Notes: generated by a model from the sequence alone, not told the origin. DNA of 6,450 nt from Victivallales bacterium (GCA_016930955.1 JAFGFR010000241.1:1-6450); one strand, 5' to 3'; shown: positions 1-6,450, numbered from the stretch's first letter. Made by a program: numbers and translations.

Positions 1-16
1 GACGGCTGATGCCGTC
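1..16 (+). terminator. Small hairpin at the window edge, possible terminator
   Basis: gacggc (1-6) and gccgtc (11-16) form a 6-bp GC-rich stem with a tgat loop, followed by gtttta. The stem could be longer beyond the left edge. The T tract is short and interrupted, so terminator function is uncertain. Confidence 0.3.
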
Positions 17-24
17 GTTTTATG

Positions 25-85
25 CGCCGCAGGCTTTGGACTGCGCAACTACTTTTCTAGTTGCGCTTTGGTTTTGACTGCGGCG
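25..85. repeat. Nested imperfect palindrome, probable extragenic repeat element
   Basis: An outer 8-bp stem, cgccgcag (25-32) with ctgcggcg (78-85), encloses the inner 9-bp hairpin at 43-66, with near-symmetric internal loops of 10 and 11 nt. The two halves also share a direct repeat: gctttggactgcg (33-45) against gctttggttttgactgcg (65-82), differing by a 5-nt insertion. This two-level symmetry resembles REP- or MITE-like intergenic elements or a structured RNA. Only one copy is in the window, so dispersal cannot be judged. Confidence 0.45.
43..66 (+). terminator. Perfect 9-bp hairpin with U-rich tail, terminator-like
   Basis: gcgcaacta (43-51) pairs without mismatch with tagttgcgc (58-66) around the 6-nt loop cttttc, and is followed on the plus strand by tttggtttt (67-75). 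The tail is only on the plus-strand side; on the minus strand the stem is followed by mixed sequence. If it is an intrinsic terminator it would serve a plus-strand gene ending left of the window, converging on the operon described here. It also sits inside a larger dyad (25-85), so it may instead be the core of an extragenic repeat. Confidence 0.45.
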
Positions 86-101
86 GCCCGACACCGCGAT
101 T

Positions 102-139
102 CGATAGTGTCGAAAATATCGATAGTATTGACAGTATCG
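102..139 (-). terminator. Weak dyad next to a T run, candidate operon terminator; cgatagt direct repeats
   Basis: cgatagt occurs at 102-108 and 120-126, an 18-bp period. The stretch 120-139 is an imperfect palindrome (five end pairs, one mismatch, two more pairs, 4-nt loop). Read on the minus strand this stem is followed by atatttt, so it could be the intrinsic terminator for the DUF4159 gene about 210 bp upstream of it. The stem is short and AT-rich, so this is only a candidate. Confidence 0.25.
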
Positions 140-152
140 CCCCCCCGCCCCC

Positions 153-201
153 GGTTCACAGTTCACGGTTCACAGTTCACGGTTCACAGTTCATGGTTAC
201 T
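153..201. repeat. Heptamer tandem array, RGTTCAC unit, seven copies
   Basis: ggttcac and agttcac alternate three times, giving 14-bp double units at 153-166, 167-180 and 181-194; only the last base of the third unit differs. A seventh, diverged heptamer, ggttact, keeps the phase at 195-201. A C-rich tract lies directly to the left (140-152). The array is non-coding, about 145 bp beyond the stop codon of the DUF4159 gene. Confidence 0.92.
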
Positions 202-225
202 GACTAGGGCGAAAGATTAGGTTAC

Positions 226-276
226 ACAGCAACACATGAAGAAGTTCTAAAGTTCTGGAGTGTTTTACAGCAACAC
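226..276. repeat. Direct repeat pair acagcaacac with aagttct pair between
   Basis: acagcaacac occurs at 226-235 and 267-276. Between them aagttct occurs at 242-248 and 250-256 (8-bp period). The core cagcaac is the reverse complement of gttgctg, which is repeated at 295-315, so these copies can pair with the downstream heptamer array. Confidence 0.7.
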
Positions 277-277
277 G

Positions 278-293
278 GCACTACTGCACTACT
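278..293. repeat. Octamer tandem repeat, gcactact twice
   Basis: gcactact at 278-285 is repeated exactly at 286-293, immediately before the GGTTGCT heptamer array. Two copies alone would be unremarkable; the interest lies in its position within a run of similar short arrays. Confidence 0.75.
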
Positions 294-325
294 GGTTGCT
301 GGTTGCTGGTTGCTGGTTGTTGGTT
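294..325. repeat. Heptamer tandem array, GGTTGCT unit, 4.5 copies
   Basis: ggttgct is exact at 294-300, 301-307 and 308-314, becomes ggttgtt at 315-321, and ends in a partial ggtt at 322-325. Its period matches the array at 153-201 but the unit differs. It lies about 20 bp beyond the DUF4159 stop codon. Confidence 0.92.
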
Positions 326-330
326 CCCCG

Positions 331-344
331 CCACTTGCCACTTG
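331..344. repeat. Heptamer tandem repeat, CCACTTG twice
   Basis: ccacttg at 331-337 is repeated exactly at 338-344, one base before the stop codon of the DUF4159 gene (346-348). It is the third distinct heptamer unit in this spacer and marks where the repeat-rich DNA meets the coding sequence. Confidence 0.75.
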
Positions 345-345
345 T

Positions 346-1857
346 CTAGTGAGTCATTGCGTATGTGACGATATTGATACCCAGTTGCATTGCTGATTCC
401 GGGGAGTATGAGAGGGCGAGCGGGGGAGCGATGCCCATCCATCCTGCCTCGAGGTCGACGGGGCTGTAAATCACGCGCAGCTCGCCGTTGACCGATATCC
501 CCTCGAGGATTGGTGAGGAGGGGTTGTCGAGGAGTTTTTGAGCTGCCGGGGAGAACTGTGCGGTGTTGATGTTGAAGACGTTCCTGAATACCGGGTGGTT
601 GTTTGGTATCGGCTGAAGCTGAGATTCCGGGAAAAGGGAGTTCAGGAGGCGTCTGGCGGAGTTGTCGAAGGTTTTCAGGCCGAGTCCGTTGTTCACGAGG
701 ATGAATCCTCCTGATGCGATGAAAGCCCTCAGGGAGTCGGTCTGGCTGTTGTCCGGGTTGAAAGTGTCCAGCCCGGTGAGGTAGAGGAACGTGAGCCCTG
801 AAAGCATGTCGGATGACAGGTCAACCGGGAGTCGCCTGAGGTTGACCTCGATTGCGGTGTTCGAGCGTAGTGCGCGCAGCAGCACGGCGGCGGCTCCGGG
901 GTGGACATCCCATGCGCCCTGATGCCTTATCTGGGCGAACACGAACTCGCTGGTGGGTTTTTTCTGGTCAATCTCGCCGAAGAGCTCCGGCTTGGCCTGC
1001 TCGAGGCCGATCCTGGAGTAGCCGATGGCGTATGATGCGATGTTCAGGCCGATGCGGGATGCTGAGTCCACGTCATAGATGAGGGCTTTCGGGAGAGCCG
1101 GGGCGTCATGGTTGTCCCAGCCGGGGCCGAGGCCGTACTTGGAGATCAGCACGCCTATTCTCGCGCCGATGTAGATGCCCTCGAGCAAGGGTTTGTCGGA
1201 GTCGAGGTTCCTGGCGTACTTGACCTTCTCGATGTTGTATGCGATGTGGTATATCGGGTGGTCTTCGGGGATTTCGCGGATTGGGAACTCTGGGAATATC
1301 TCGTTCATGTTTTTCTTTACCGAGTCGTAGAAGTACGGGGACCCGGCGATGGAGTCGCAGAGTATCATGCCGCCGCGCATAACGAATGTCCGGATGATGT
1401 TTTTCTGTGCCTGGTCGAGTCTGAGGGTCCTTGCGCCGCTGAGTAGGAGGAGCGGAGTCTTCTCGGGGTCGGCGTGGAAGTTCGAGAGAGTCACCGCCTC
1501 GGTCGAGTAGGGCATTGCCAATGTCTGGCTTGTCTTGTTGAGTATCTGCGCCGCGTCGTCGGGGCAGAGGTTCCAGTCGCTGATTTGGGTCTTTGCCCCG
1601 TCGGCGTATGCGAATGTCGCAGTCTCTCCCCATGCTATCTTTCCGATGAGCTTTGGCGGGGATGGTGGTTTTTTTCTTTCTGTCCTGCGCAGCGGTGTGG
1701 CTGGGAGTGGCAGGGGCGGGAAGCTCTCGCCCCCGGAGGTCCTCCTTGGCTGCGCCTTCGGCGGCGGCCCCAGTGGCACGAACCACGAGTTCTCGTCGGC
1801 CAGCGCGCAGGACAAGGCGAATTGCGCAACTATGGCTGCGATAAGAATGATCCTCAT
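346..1857 (-). CDS. Secreted protein with two tandem DUF4159-type domains
   Basis: A 503-residue exported protein of unknown function. The signal peptide ends at about residue 20 (SCALA then DENS); a Cys at 17 is not in a good lipobox, so lipidation is unlikely. Residues 28-70 form a proline- and Arg/Lys-rich linker. Two homologous domains follow, about 72-282 and 303-502. Both run through: a hydrophobic strand ending in LSG or LTG, a helix, RxFxxxGG, a short strand, a helix ending LFP or IFP, an IPxxHP motif (IPEDHPIY at 197-204, IPNNHPVF at 417-424), LLEGI or ILEGI, GW, and a closing NIxxYA. This is the pattern known for DUF4159, often found near MoxR/BatA-type genes in PVC bacteria and related to ThuA/glutamine-amidotransferase-like folds; no catalytic Cys triad is apparent. 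The ATG at 1857 overlaps the upstream stop by ATGA and has a strong AGGAG 6 nt upstream, so this start is secure. It is the last gene of the block. Confidence 0.88.
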   Translation of the reverse strand: MRIILIAAIVAQFALSCALADENSWFVPLGPPPKAQPRRTSGGESFPPLPLPATPLRRTERKKPPSPPKLIGKIAWGETATFAYADGAKTQISDWNLCPDDAAQILNKTSQTLAMPYSTEAVTLSNFHADPEKTPLLLLSGARTLRLDQAQKNIIRTFVMRGGMILCDSIAGSPYFYDSVKKNMNEIFPEFPIREIPEDHPIYHIAYNIEKVKYARNLDSDKPLLEGIYIGARIGVLISKYGLGPGWDNHDAPALPKALIYDVDSASRIGLNIASYAIGYSRIGLEQAKPELFGEIDQKKPTSEFVFAQIRHQGAWDVHPGAAAVLLRALRSNTAIEVNLRRLPVDLSSDMLSGLTFLYLTGLDTFNPDNSQTDSLRAFIASGGFILVNNGLGLKTFDNSARRLLNSLFPESQLQPIPNNHPVFRNVFNINTAQFSPAAQKLLDNPSSPILEGISVNGELRVIYSPVDLEAGWMGIAPPLALSYSPESAMQLGINIVTYAMTH

Positions 1858-3911
1858 TGTCTTCTCCTGTGCTTCAATATTGCCGCGGCCTCGCTGTAAG
1901 GATACTCCTTTAGCAGCTTGTCTGCAAGCGACTGTGCCTCTTTTTCGGCGCCGGTCAGCTCGTATATTTCTACCAGGGCCAGCATTATATCCGACATCTG
2001 CCTGCTGTTTTGCGCCGCGTTCATCATCCTAATACAACGCCAGAGGGCGTAGTTATATTCTTTGCGTGCGATAAAAATCTTTGTCATCAGCATCCCGGTG
2101 TGTGACTTCATGGCCTCGTATGGGAACTCCCATTCGATGTGCCAGACGGCTTTTTCGGCCTCTTCCAGCTCTCCCCGGCGGAGGAATTCCTGGGCGTTGA
2201 ACACGCGGGCCTCGTTCCTTACTGAGGTGAGCTGGTCTGTCACGTCAACTACTTTCGGGAGTTCGCGGTATATCTCCTCGACCTTGGGCATGTCCCCGGT
2301 GGTCATATATGCGTCGGCCTTCCATATCATCAGCTTGCGTTTGTCGAATGGCGGCAGTTTTGTCTGGTCTATTTCTGCGATGAGCTCGATCCCCTGGTCG
2401 AACTTTCCGAAGTTGTGGATAAGGAGCGCGGCGAGATAGAGCTGTGCCCTCGCCTCGATCTCTGGGTTCGAGCCTCTTGAGAACTCGATTGCGCATCGGT
2501 ACGCCTCCTCGGCTGCCTGATATCTCCTGACGCTGTGATGTATGAGGCACTGCGAAAGCATGAAGAAGAATTCGGGATGGGCTTTGAAGTCTGATTTCCT
2601 TTTCAGGCATGTTTCTGCGACATTCGCGAGCAGGTCTCGGCGCTCGATGTCGTCGAGTATCGCGGCGAGGTTAAGCGCATCCCCGATAGGCATCGCGGCG
2701 ATATCCTTGGACTTGGCGGCATTTTCGAGATGTTTTTCGGAGTTTTTTGGCCATTCCTCGCGCTGGCTCCAGTTGGGGTGTACGTTGACCTTGTTGGTGA
2801 GCGTGAATGTTTTATCATTGCCCGGCCTGGTCAGTTCCATGCGGACTTCGCGGATGCCGGTCGAGAGGAAGAGGTTGTCGGCGCTCTTCCCTGTGGCGGT
2901 GGAGGTGTCGTCGAAGAACCATTTCACATTGTCGTTGGTGTCGGATGTTAGCGCATTGAACTGCATGTCCACGGCGAATATTCCGGCCGCGGTCAAGTGC
3001 GAGCGGGGTCTCCATGTGAGGAATGCGGGCAAGGGCCTGCCTTTGCTGAGCACCTGGGTGTTCTCGAATCTGGCTGCCGGGACGAAGGCCTCCGGCGGGA
3101 GAAGCTCGATATGCTTCTTCCCCGGCGGATGCCAGCCGCAGGCCATGCAAAGACCCTCGCCGACCTGAATGTTGTAGTACTCGAGCCTGTGTATGCCTTT
3201 GCTTAGTCTCGTCTTCCCGGAGAACTTCCCGCGCACGCCCTCCCATGGGCCGTGCGTCCCCGGCCATTCGGCGACTTTAGCACCGTTGATAAGCAGAAAC
3301 ACCGCGTCGTCCGCGGCGACGGCAAACTCGTATTCCCCGGGTTCCTTGATGTCCAGGTAACCCTTGTAGTGCACCACGATGTCGGAAGATGGGCCGTGGG
3401 GGTTTATCCCGTGGAAGATGTGGTTCACCAAGCTGCGCCCCTCGACCGGGGAGGATGCCGCCATGGTCTTCCTTGCGTTGTCCCAGTTGTCCAGACTGCC
3501 CTGGGCTCTTTTTCTCGTTTCCATGACCAGTCCGGCCTTGGGCTCCCAGAGTGTGTTTTTTTCTGGTATCCGGGTGCTGGCCACGACACGGTATTTCCTC
3601 GATGCCGACGAGTTGTCGAAGAGGATTTTGACCGGCTCGCCGGGCGACTCCCAGAGCTTCTTGCAGGCCACCTCGACGCCGTTGCCGTCCAGGACTGCGA
3701 ACTTCGCAAGTTCAGCCGGGTGCGTCTGCGGGAATATCTCGACGTAGCCCACTGCGGATTTCGGGCTGTCCTTCGATGGCACTATGATGTATTCCCAGTC
3801 GTACACGACAGGTGGCGGGAGGGGCTTTTCCTCGACGGCATGAAGCGATGGCGAAAGCATGAGTGCCGCCGCCGCCAAAACCCCTGAGCTGATCCGACAC
3901 GACTTCTCCAT
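1854..3911 (-). CDS. Secreted PA14 / PKD-like / TPR-like repeat protein
   Basis: No named function is recognised. The 685-residue product starts with a signal peptide (hydrophobic run about 10-24, likely cleaved after LHA at 25), so it is exported. A beta-rich segment (about 38-112) comes first, then a PA14 domain (about 158-276) with the Asp pair at 201-202 followed by FLLINGAKV. In yeast flocculin PA14 lectins an equivalent Asp pair binds calcium and sugar, so carbohydrate binding is possible but inferred. A PKD-like beta sandwich follows (about 300-380, core VKWFFDD). The C-terminal 300 residues are helical and look like about six degenerate TPR/Sel1-type hairpins (445-478, 485-514, 524-552, 565-597, 603-630, 636-679), probably a protein-interaction scaffold. 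The ATG at 3911 has an AGGGG Shine-Dalgarno 8 nt upstream and lies 5 bp after the permease stop. Its stop overlaps the next start, indicating translational coupling. A periplasmic or outer-surface site is likely. Confidence 0.88.
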   Translation of the reverse strand: MEKSCRISSGVLAAAALMLSPSLHAVEEKPLPPPVVYDWEYIIVPSKDSPKSAVGYVEIFPQTHPAELAKFAVLDGNGVEVACKKLWESPGEPVKILFDNSSASRKYRVVASTRIPEKNTLWEPKAGLVMETRKRAQGSLDNWDNARKTMAASSPVEGRSLVNHIFHGINPHGPSSDIVVHYKGYLDIKEPGEYEFAVAADDAVFLLINGAKVAEWPGTHGPWEGVRGKFSGKTRLSKGIHRLEYYNIQVGEGLCMACGWHPPGKKHIELLPPEAFVPAARFENTQVLSKGRPLPAFLTWRPRSHLTAAGIFAVDMQFNALTSDTNDNVKWFFDDTSTATGKSADNLFLSTGIREVRMELTRPGNDKTFTLTNKVNVHPNWSQREEWPKNSEKHLENAAKSKDIAAMPIGDALNLAAILDDIERRDLLANVAETCLKRKSDFKAHPEFFFMLSQCLIHHSVRRYQAAEEAYRCAIEFSRGSNPEIEARAQLYLAALLIHNFGKFDQGIELIAEIDQTKLPPFDKRKLMIWKADAYMTTGDMPKVEEIYRELPKVVDVTDQLTSVRNEARVFNAQEFLRRGELEEAEKAVWHIEWEFPYEAMKSHTGMLMTKIFIARKEYNYALWRCIRMMNAAQNSRQMSDIMLALVEIYELTGAEKEAQSLADKLLKEYPYSEAAAILKHRRRQ
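1864..1868 (-). promoter_or_regulatory. Ribosome binding site of the DUF4159 gene
   Basis: AGGAG on the minus strand, 6 nt before the ATG at 1857, embedded in the codons for the C-terminal Arg residues of the PA14 protein. Together with the ATGA stop/start overlap (1854-1857) it fixes the start and indicates translational coupling of the two genes. Confidence 0.8.
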
Positions 3912-3916
3912 CCTCG

Positions 3917-6450
3917 CTACCCCTGATGTTTGAACCTTGCGACAAACGCATGCGCCCTTTCGCGTGTCCTCTGGAAGAGCGCGTAGAGCGCCGGGACGAA
4001 GACTATGCCGAGCAGCGTCGCGGCTAGCATGCCGGAGAATGTGGTAATCCCGATGGCCCTTCTGCTTCCCGCGCCTGCGCCGGTAGCGAACACCATCGGC
4101 ACCACGCCGAGGATGAAGGAGTATGCCGTCATCAGCACGGCGCGGTATCTTGTCCGTGCACCCTGCATCGCAGCTTCCTCGATGGACATCCCCGACTCAC
4201 GCAACTGCTTCGAGAACTCGACCACCAGGATCGCGTTTTTGCTCGACAATGCGACAAGCATTATCAGCCCGAGCTGGGCATAGATGCTCAGCGGCATCCG
4301 CATGACAAACAGCACGGCGAGCGCACCGAGAACCGCCACCGAGACAGATATCAGCACCGAGCAGGGTATGCTCCAGCTCTCGTACTGACCCACAAGGAAA
4401 AGATAGCCGAAAAGGATCGAGAAAGCCATTATCATTGCTATCTTGCCCACGTTTTGTCTTTCCTGGTAGCTCATCCCAGTCCATGCGAGGCGGTAGTCTT
4501 TTGGTAGGGTGTCTCTGATTTTCTCGCCCATTGCGTCCATCAGCTTCCCGCTGCTGACACCGGGGAACGCCGCGGCCGTCAGATCGGCGGACATCGCCTG
4601 GTTGAACCTCGTGATCTGTCTCGGACCCGAGATGAACGAAGCCCTCGCGACAGTGTTCAGGGGGACAAGGTCGCCATCATCGTTGACAATGTTTATCGAG
4701 TCCAATGCCGCGACAGTGCTCCTGAATTGAGCGTCGGACTGTATCTTCACCTTGAACGCATAGCCAAAAAGGTTGAAGTCATTCACATAATACGACGCCA
4801 GCTTGCCCTGGAGAGTGGAGAACACGCGGCTGACGGGGACTTTCAACGCCACGCACTTAGCCCTGTCGAGATCAAGGTTGATCTGCGGTGTCTCGGCCTC
4901 GTAGGTGCTGAACGCGAACATTGACTCCGGCATCATGTTCAGCGCGCCGAGGAGCCCCTTTGTGGCGAAAGCAAGCTCCTGCGGCGACTGGTCTCCGGTG
5001 GCCTGAAGCATCGCGCTGACACCGCCGGTGACTCCAAGCCCCATTATCGCAGGAGGCGTGAATACATTTATCTGAGCCTCGGGCACGGTCGAGAAAACCC
5101 CAAACAACGCCCCTCTTATGGCCTCGATTTGCAGATGCGGCGCCTTCCTTTTGCTCCAGTCGTCAAGGATGATGATCACCATCGCCATGTTCTCGCCTTT
5201 GCCGCCGATCATGCTGAAGCCGCTTATCCCGATGACATCGCGTACTCCCGGGACGGATTTGGCCATTCCTGTGGTCTTCAGCACCGCGCTGTCCGTCCTT
5301 TTCAGGGTCGCCCCCGGCGGGAGCTGCAGCGCGCAGAAAAGCACCCCCTTGTCCTCCTGCGGAAGGAACTCGGTCGGGCTGAACCTGAAGAAAAAATAAT
5401 TCGCCCCAAGCGTGATCGAGATAAGAAGCAGAGTGATGATCCCACGCCTGACTATCATGCCTGAAAGGAAAAGATGAGTCCTCGATGAATAGGACAGCAG
5501 GCGGTTGAAAACCTTGAAGGGCCCGCGCGGCGGCTTATGGGGCCTGAGCAGTACGGCGCATAAAGCCGGGCTTAGCGTGAGGGCATTGATCGTCGAGATG
5601 ATCAAGGCCGCGCACATCGCGACGGCGAACTGACGGTATATCACCCCCACCATGCCGCCGATGAAGCCGATAGGCGCGAAAACCGCGACAAGCACAAGGG
5701 TTGTGGATATGATCGCCCCGGTGACCTGCCGCATCGCCTTGTGCGCCGCGTCGGACGGCGACAACCCCTCCTCCTCGATTAGACGTATCACGTTCTCGAC
5801 AACCACTATCGCGTCATCAACCACCGAGCCGATGGCAAGGATGAGCGCGAAGAGCGTGAGCACATTTGCGCTGAATCCGAGCAGGTAGAGGCAGACGAAG
5901 CTGCCGACAAGGGATACCGGGATGGTTACCGAGGGGATAAGCGTGGCACGCCAGTCCTGGAGGAAGACGTAGGTGATCAGTACCACGAGCACAAGGGTAA
6001 GGCAAAGCGTGAAAACTATCTCTCTCATTGTGGCCCTGACAAAGTTCGTCGGGTCGTACGCCACAGTGTAGCTGAGCCCTTCCGGGAAGAACTCCGAAAG
6101 CTCCTCGAGCCTCGCCTTCGCCGCGTCAATGACCTGCAGCGCGTTCGCGTCGTCGTTGCGGTAGATCGCCAGGGCCACGCAGGACTCGCCGTTGAAGAAG
6201 CTGCTGTCGGAATATTGGCTCGCCCCGAGCTCAACACGCGATATGTCGCCCAGCGTTATCTGCCTGCCGCCCTCGGCACTCCTGACCACGATCCTCGAGA
6301 ACTCATCCTCAGTCTTCAGCCTGCCCTCGGTGTTGATCTTGTACTGCACGTAGTCGTTGCTGTGCTCGGTGCCCACCGCGCCAACCGCCGCCTGGATGTT
6401 CTGCTCCCTGATCGCCTGCGCCACCTCCTCGGGGGATATCTTCAAAGCCC
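3917..6450 (-). CDS. RND efflux permease, HAE1/AcrB-type (5' end outside window)
   Basis: Inner-membrane, proton-driven permease of a tripartite drug or hydrophobic-compound efflux pump. The frame stays open to the window edge. The first possible start, TTG at 6445, falls where AcrB is already near residue 190-200, so it is internal; about 842 of roughly 1040 residues are present (numbered from that TTG). Missing are TM1 and most of the first porter subdomain. Visible in order: end of the N-terminal porter/docking region (1-135), TM2-TM6 (about 140-300), TM7 (334-352), C-terminal porter and docking domains (353-660), TM8-TM12 (665-822). The proton-relay residues are intact: the TM4 Asp pair at 210-211 (VVDDAIVVVEN), the TM10 Lys at 736 (SSKNAILVVEF) and a TM11 Arg (RYRAVLMT). 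Also visible are FSPTEFLPQEDKG and WTGMSYQER, both typical of AcrB relatives. The stop TAG is 5 bp before the next gene, so it heads or sits inside an operon. Substrate cannot be deduced. Confidence 0.96.
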   Translation of the reverse strand, partial: ALKISPEEVAQAIREQNIQAAVGAVGTEHSNDYVQYKINTEGRLKTEDEFSRIVVRSAEGGRQITLGDISRVELGASQYSDSSFFNGESCVALAIYRNDDANALQVIDAAKARLEELSEFFPEGLSYTVAYDPTNFVRATMREIVFTLCLTLVLVVLITYVFLQDWRATLIPSVTIPVSLVGSFVCLYLLGFSANVLTLFALILAIGSVVDDAIVVVENVIRLIEEEGLSPSDAAHKAMRQVTGAIISTTLVLVAVFAPIGFIGGMVGVIYRQFAVAMCAALIISTINALTLSPALCAVLLRPHKPPRGPFKVFNRLLSYSSRTHLFLSGMIVRRGIITLLLISITLGANYFFFRFSPTEFLPQEDKGVLFCALQLPPGATLKRTDSAVLKTTGMAKSVPGVRDVIGISGFSMIGGKGENMAMVIIILDDWSKRKAPHLQIEAIRGALFGVFSTVPEAQINVFTPPAIMGLGVTGGVSAMLQATGDQSPQELAFATKGLLGALNMMPESMFAFSTYEAETPQINLDLDRAKCVALKVPVSRVFSTLQGKLASYYVNDFNLFGYAFKVKIQSDAQFRSTVAALDSINIVNDDGDLVPLNTVARASFISGPRQITRFNQAMSADLTAAAFPGVSSGKLMDAMGEKIRDTLPKDYRLAWTGMSYQERQNVGKIAMIMAFSILFGYLFLVGQYESWSIPCSVLISVSVAVLGALAVLFVMRMPLSIYAQLGLIMLVALSSKNAILVVEFSKQLRESGMSIEEAAMQGARTRYRAVLMTAYSFILGVVPMVFATGAGAGSRRAIGITTFSGMLAATLLGIVFVPALYALFQRTRERAHAFVARFKHQG
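3920..3924 (-). promoter_or_regulatory. Ribosome binding site of the PA14-TPR gene
   Basis: AGGGG on the minus strand, 8 nt before the ATG at 3911, lying inside the last codons of the permease gene. A second purine run, GAGG at 3912-3915, touches the ATG and is too close to act as a Shine-Dalgarno. The placement supports reinitiation by ribosomes ending on the permease. Confidence 0.6.

Larger units (their letters stand above)
1..345. other. Non-coding spacer rich in dyads and short tandem repeats
   Basis: No open reading frame on either strand looks real here; the only short start, atg at 237, gives a four-codon frame. The spacer divides into a dyad-rich left part (1-139), a C-rich tract (140-152), and a repeat-rich right part (153-344) made of heptamer and octamer arrays. 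It forms the downstream flank of the minus-strand operon. Confidence 0.8.

Noticed and set aside
128..133. Perfect TTGACA -35 box on the plus strand
   Set aside because: The expected -10 position falls at about 151-156 (ccggtt) and shows no TATAAT-like sequence, and no plus-strand gene follows.
153..325. CRISPR array
   Set aside because: The repeats are 7-8 bp, directly adjoining and without unique spacers of 30-40 bp; no cas gene is present.
402..411. Lipoprotein signal for the DUF4159 product
   Set aside because: The only early Cys (residue 17, near 1807-1809) is preceded by ALS, not a canonical L-A/S-G/A lipobox, and an ALA signal peptidase I site fits better. The coordinates given here mark the opposite end of the gene, where nothing relevant to the signal peptide was found.
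1106..1899. Long open frames opposite or out of frame with the DUF4159 gene (for example 1106-1786 minus, 1108-1446 plus, 1474-1899 plus)
   Set aside because: Their products are Arg/Pro/Gly-rich or low-complexity with no recognisable domain, and they lie over a gene with signal peptide, domains and a good ribosome binding site. They are shadows of its GC-rich codons.
2542..3887. Plus-strand open frames over the PA14-TPR gene (up to 211 codons)
   Set aside because: No ribosome binding site or recognisable domain, and they cover well-supported PA14 and TPR-like coding sequence on the other strand.
6443..6445. TTG at 6445 as the true start of the RND permease
   Set aside because: The frame continues to the window edge and the downstream residues align with AcrB from about position 190-200, so TM1 and the first porter part must be encoded beyond the edge.

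Overview
The window carries one block of three genes, all read on the minus strand and packed like an operon. Transcription enters from the right edge, and the order is: the 3' four-fifths of an AcrB/MexB-type RND efflux permease (3917-6450, 5' end outside the window); a 685-residue secreted protein with a PA14 domain, a PKD-like domain and a TPR-like helical tail (1854-3911); and a 503-residue secreted protein made of two tandem DUF4159-type domains behind a proline-rich linker (346-1857). The permease and the PA14 gene are 5 bp apart. The PA14 and DUF4159 genes overlap by the four bases ATGA, with a strong ribosome binding site inside the end of the upstream gene. Neither junction leaves room for a separate terminator.

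The leftmost 345 bases hold no credible gene but are dense in structure. A nested dyad with a 9-bp hairpin and a U-rich tail lies at 25-85. A small second hairpin sits at 1-16, and cgatagt direct repeats and a C-rich tract lie at 102-152. From 153 to 344 there is a run of unrelated short tandem repeats, most with a 7-bp period. The last array stops one base short of the DUF4159 stop codon.

The likely organism is a Gram-negative bacterium: RND pumps need an inner and an outer membrane, and both downstream products have signal peptides. DUF4159 domains, PA14 domains joined to helical repeats, frequent AGG and ATA codons, and repeat-rich intergenic DNA together suggest the Planctomycetota-Verrucomicrobiota-Lentisphaerota (PVC) group. 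This is a moderate to weak inference, because no marker gene is present.

Working together: the permease exports hydrophobic or amphiphilic compounds using the proton gradient. An adaptor gene (AcrA/MexA type) is expected just beyond the right edge, but that cannot be seen. The two downstream proteins are predicted to act in the periplasm or at the envelope: one with a possible glycan-binding PA14 domain and a protein-interaction scaffold, the other with a pair of domains of unknown function. Their tight linkage to an efflux pump is the most unusual point of the coding region. No phage, IS element, CRISPR array, tRNA or rRNA was seen.
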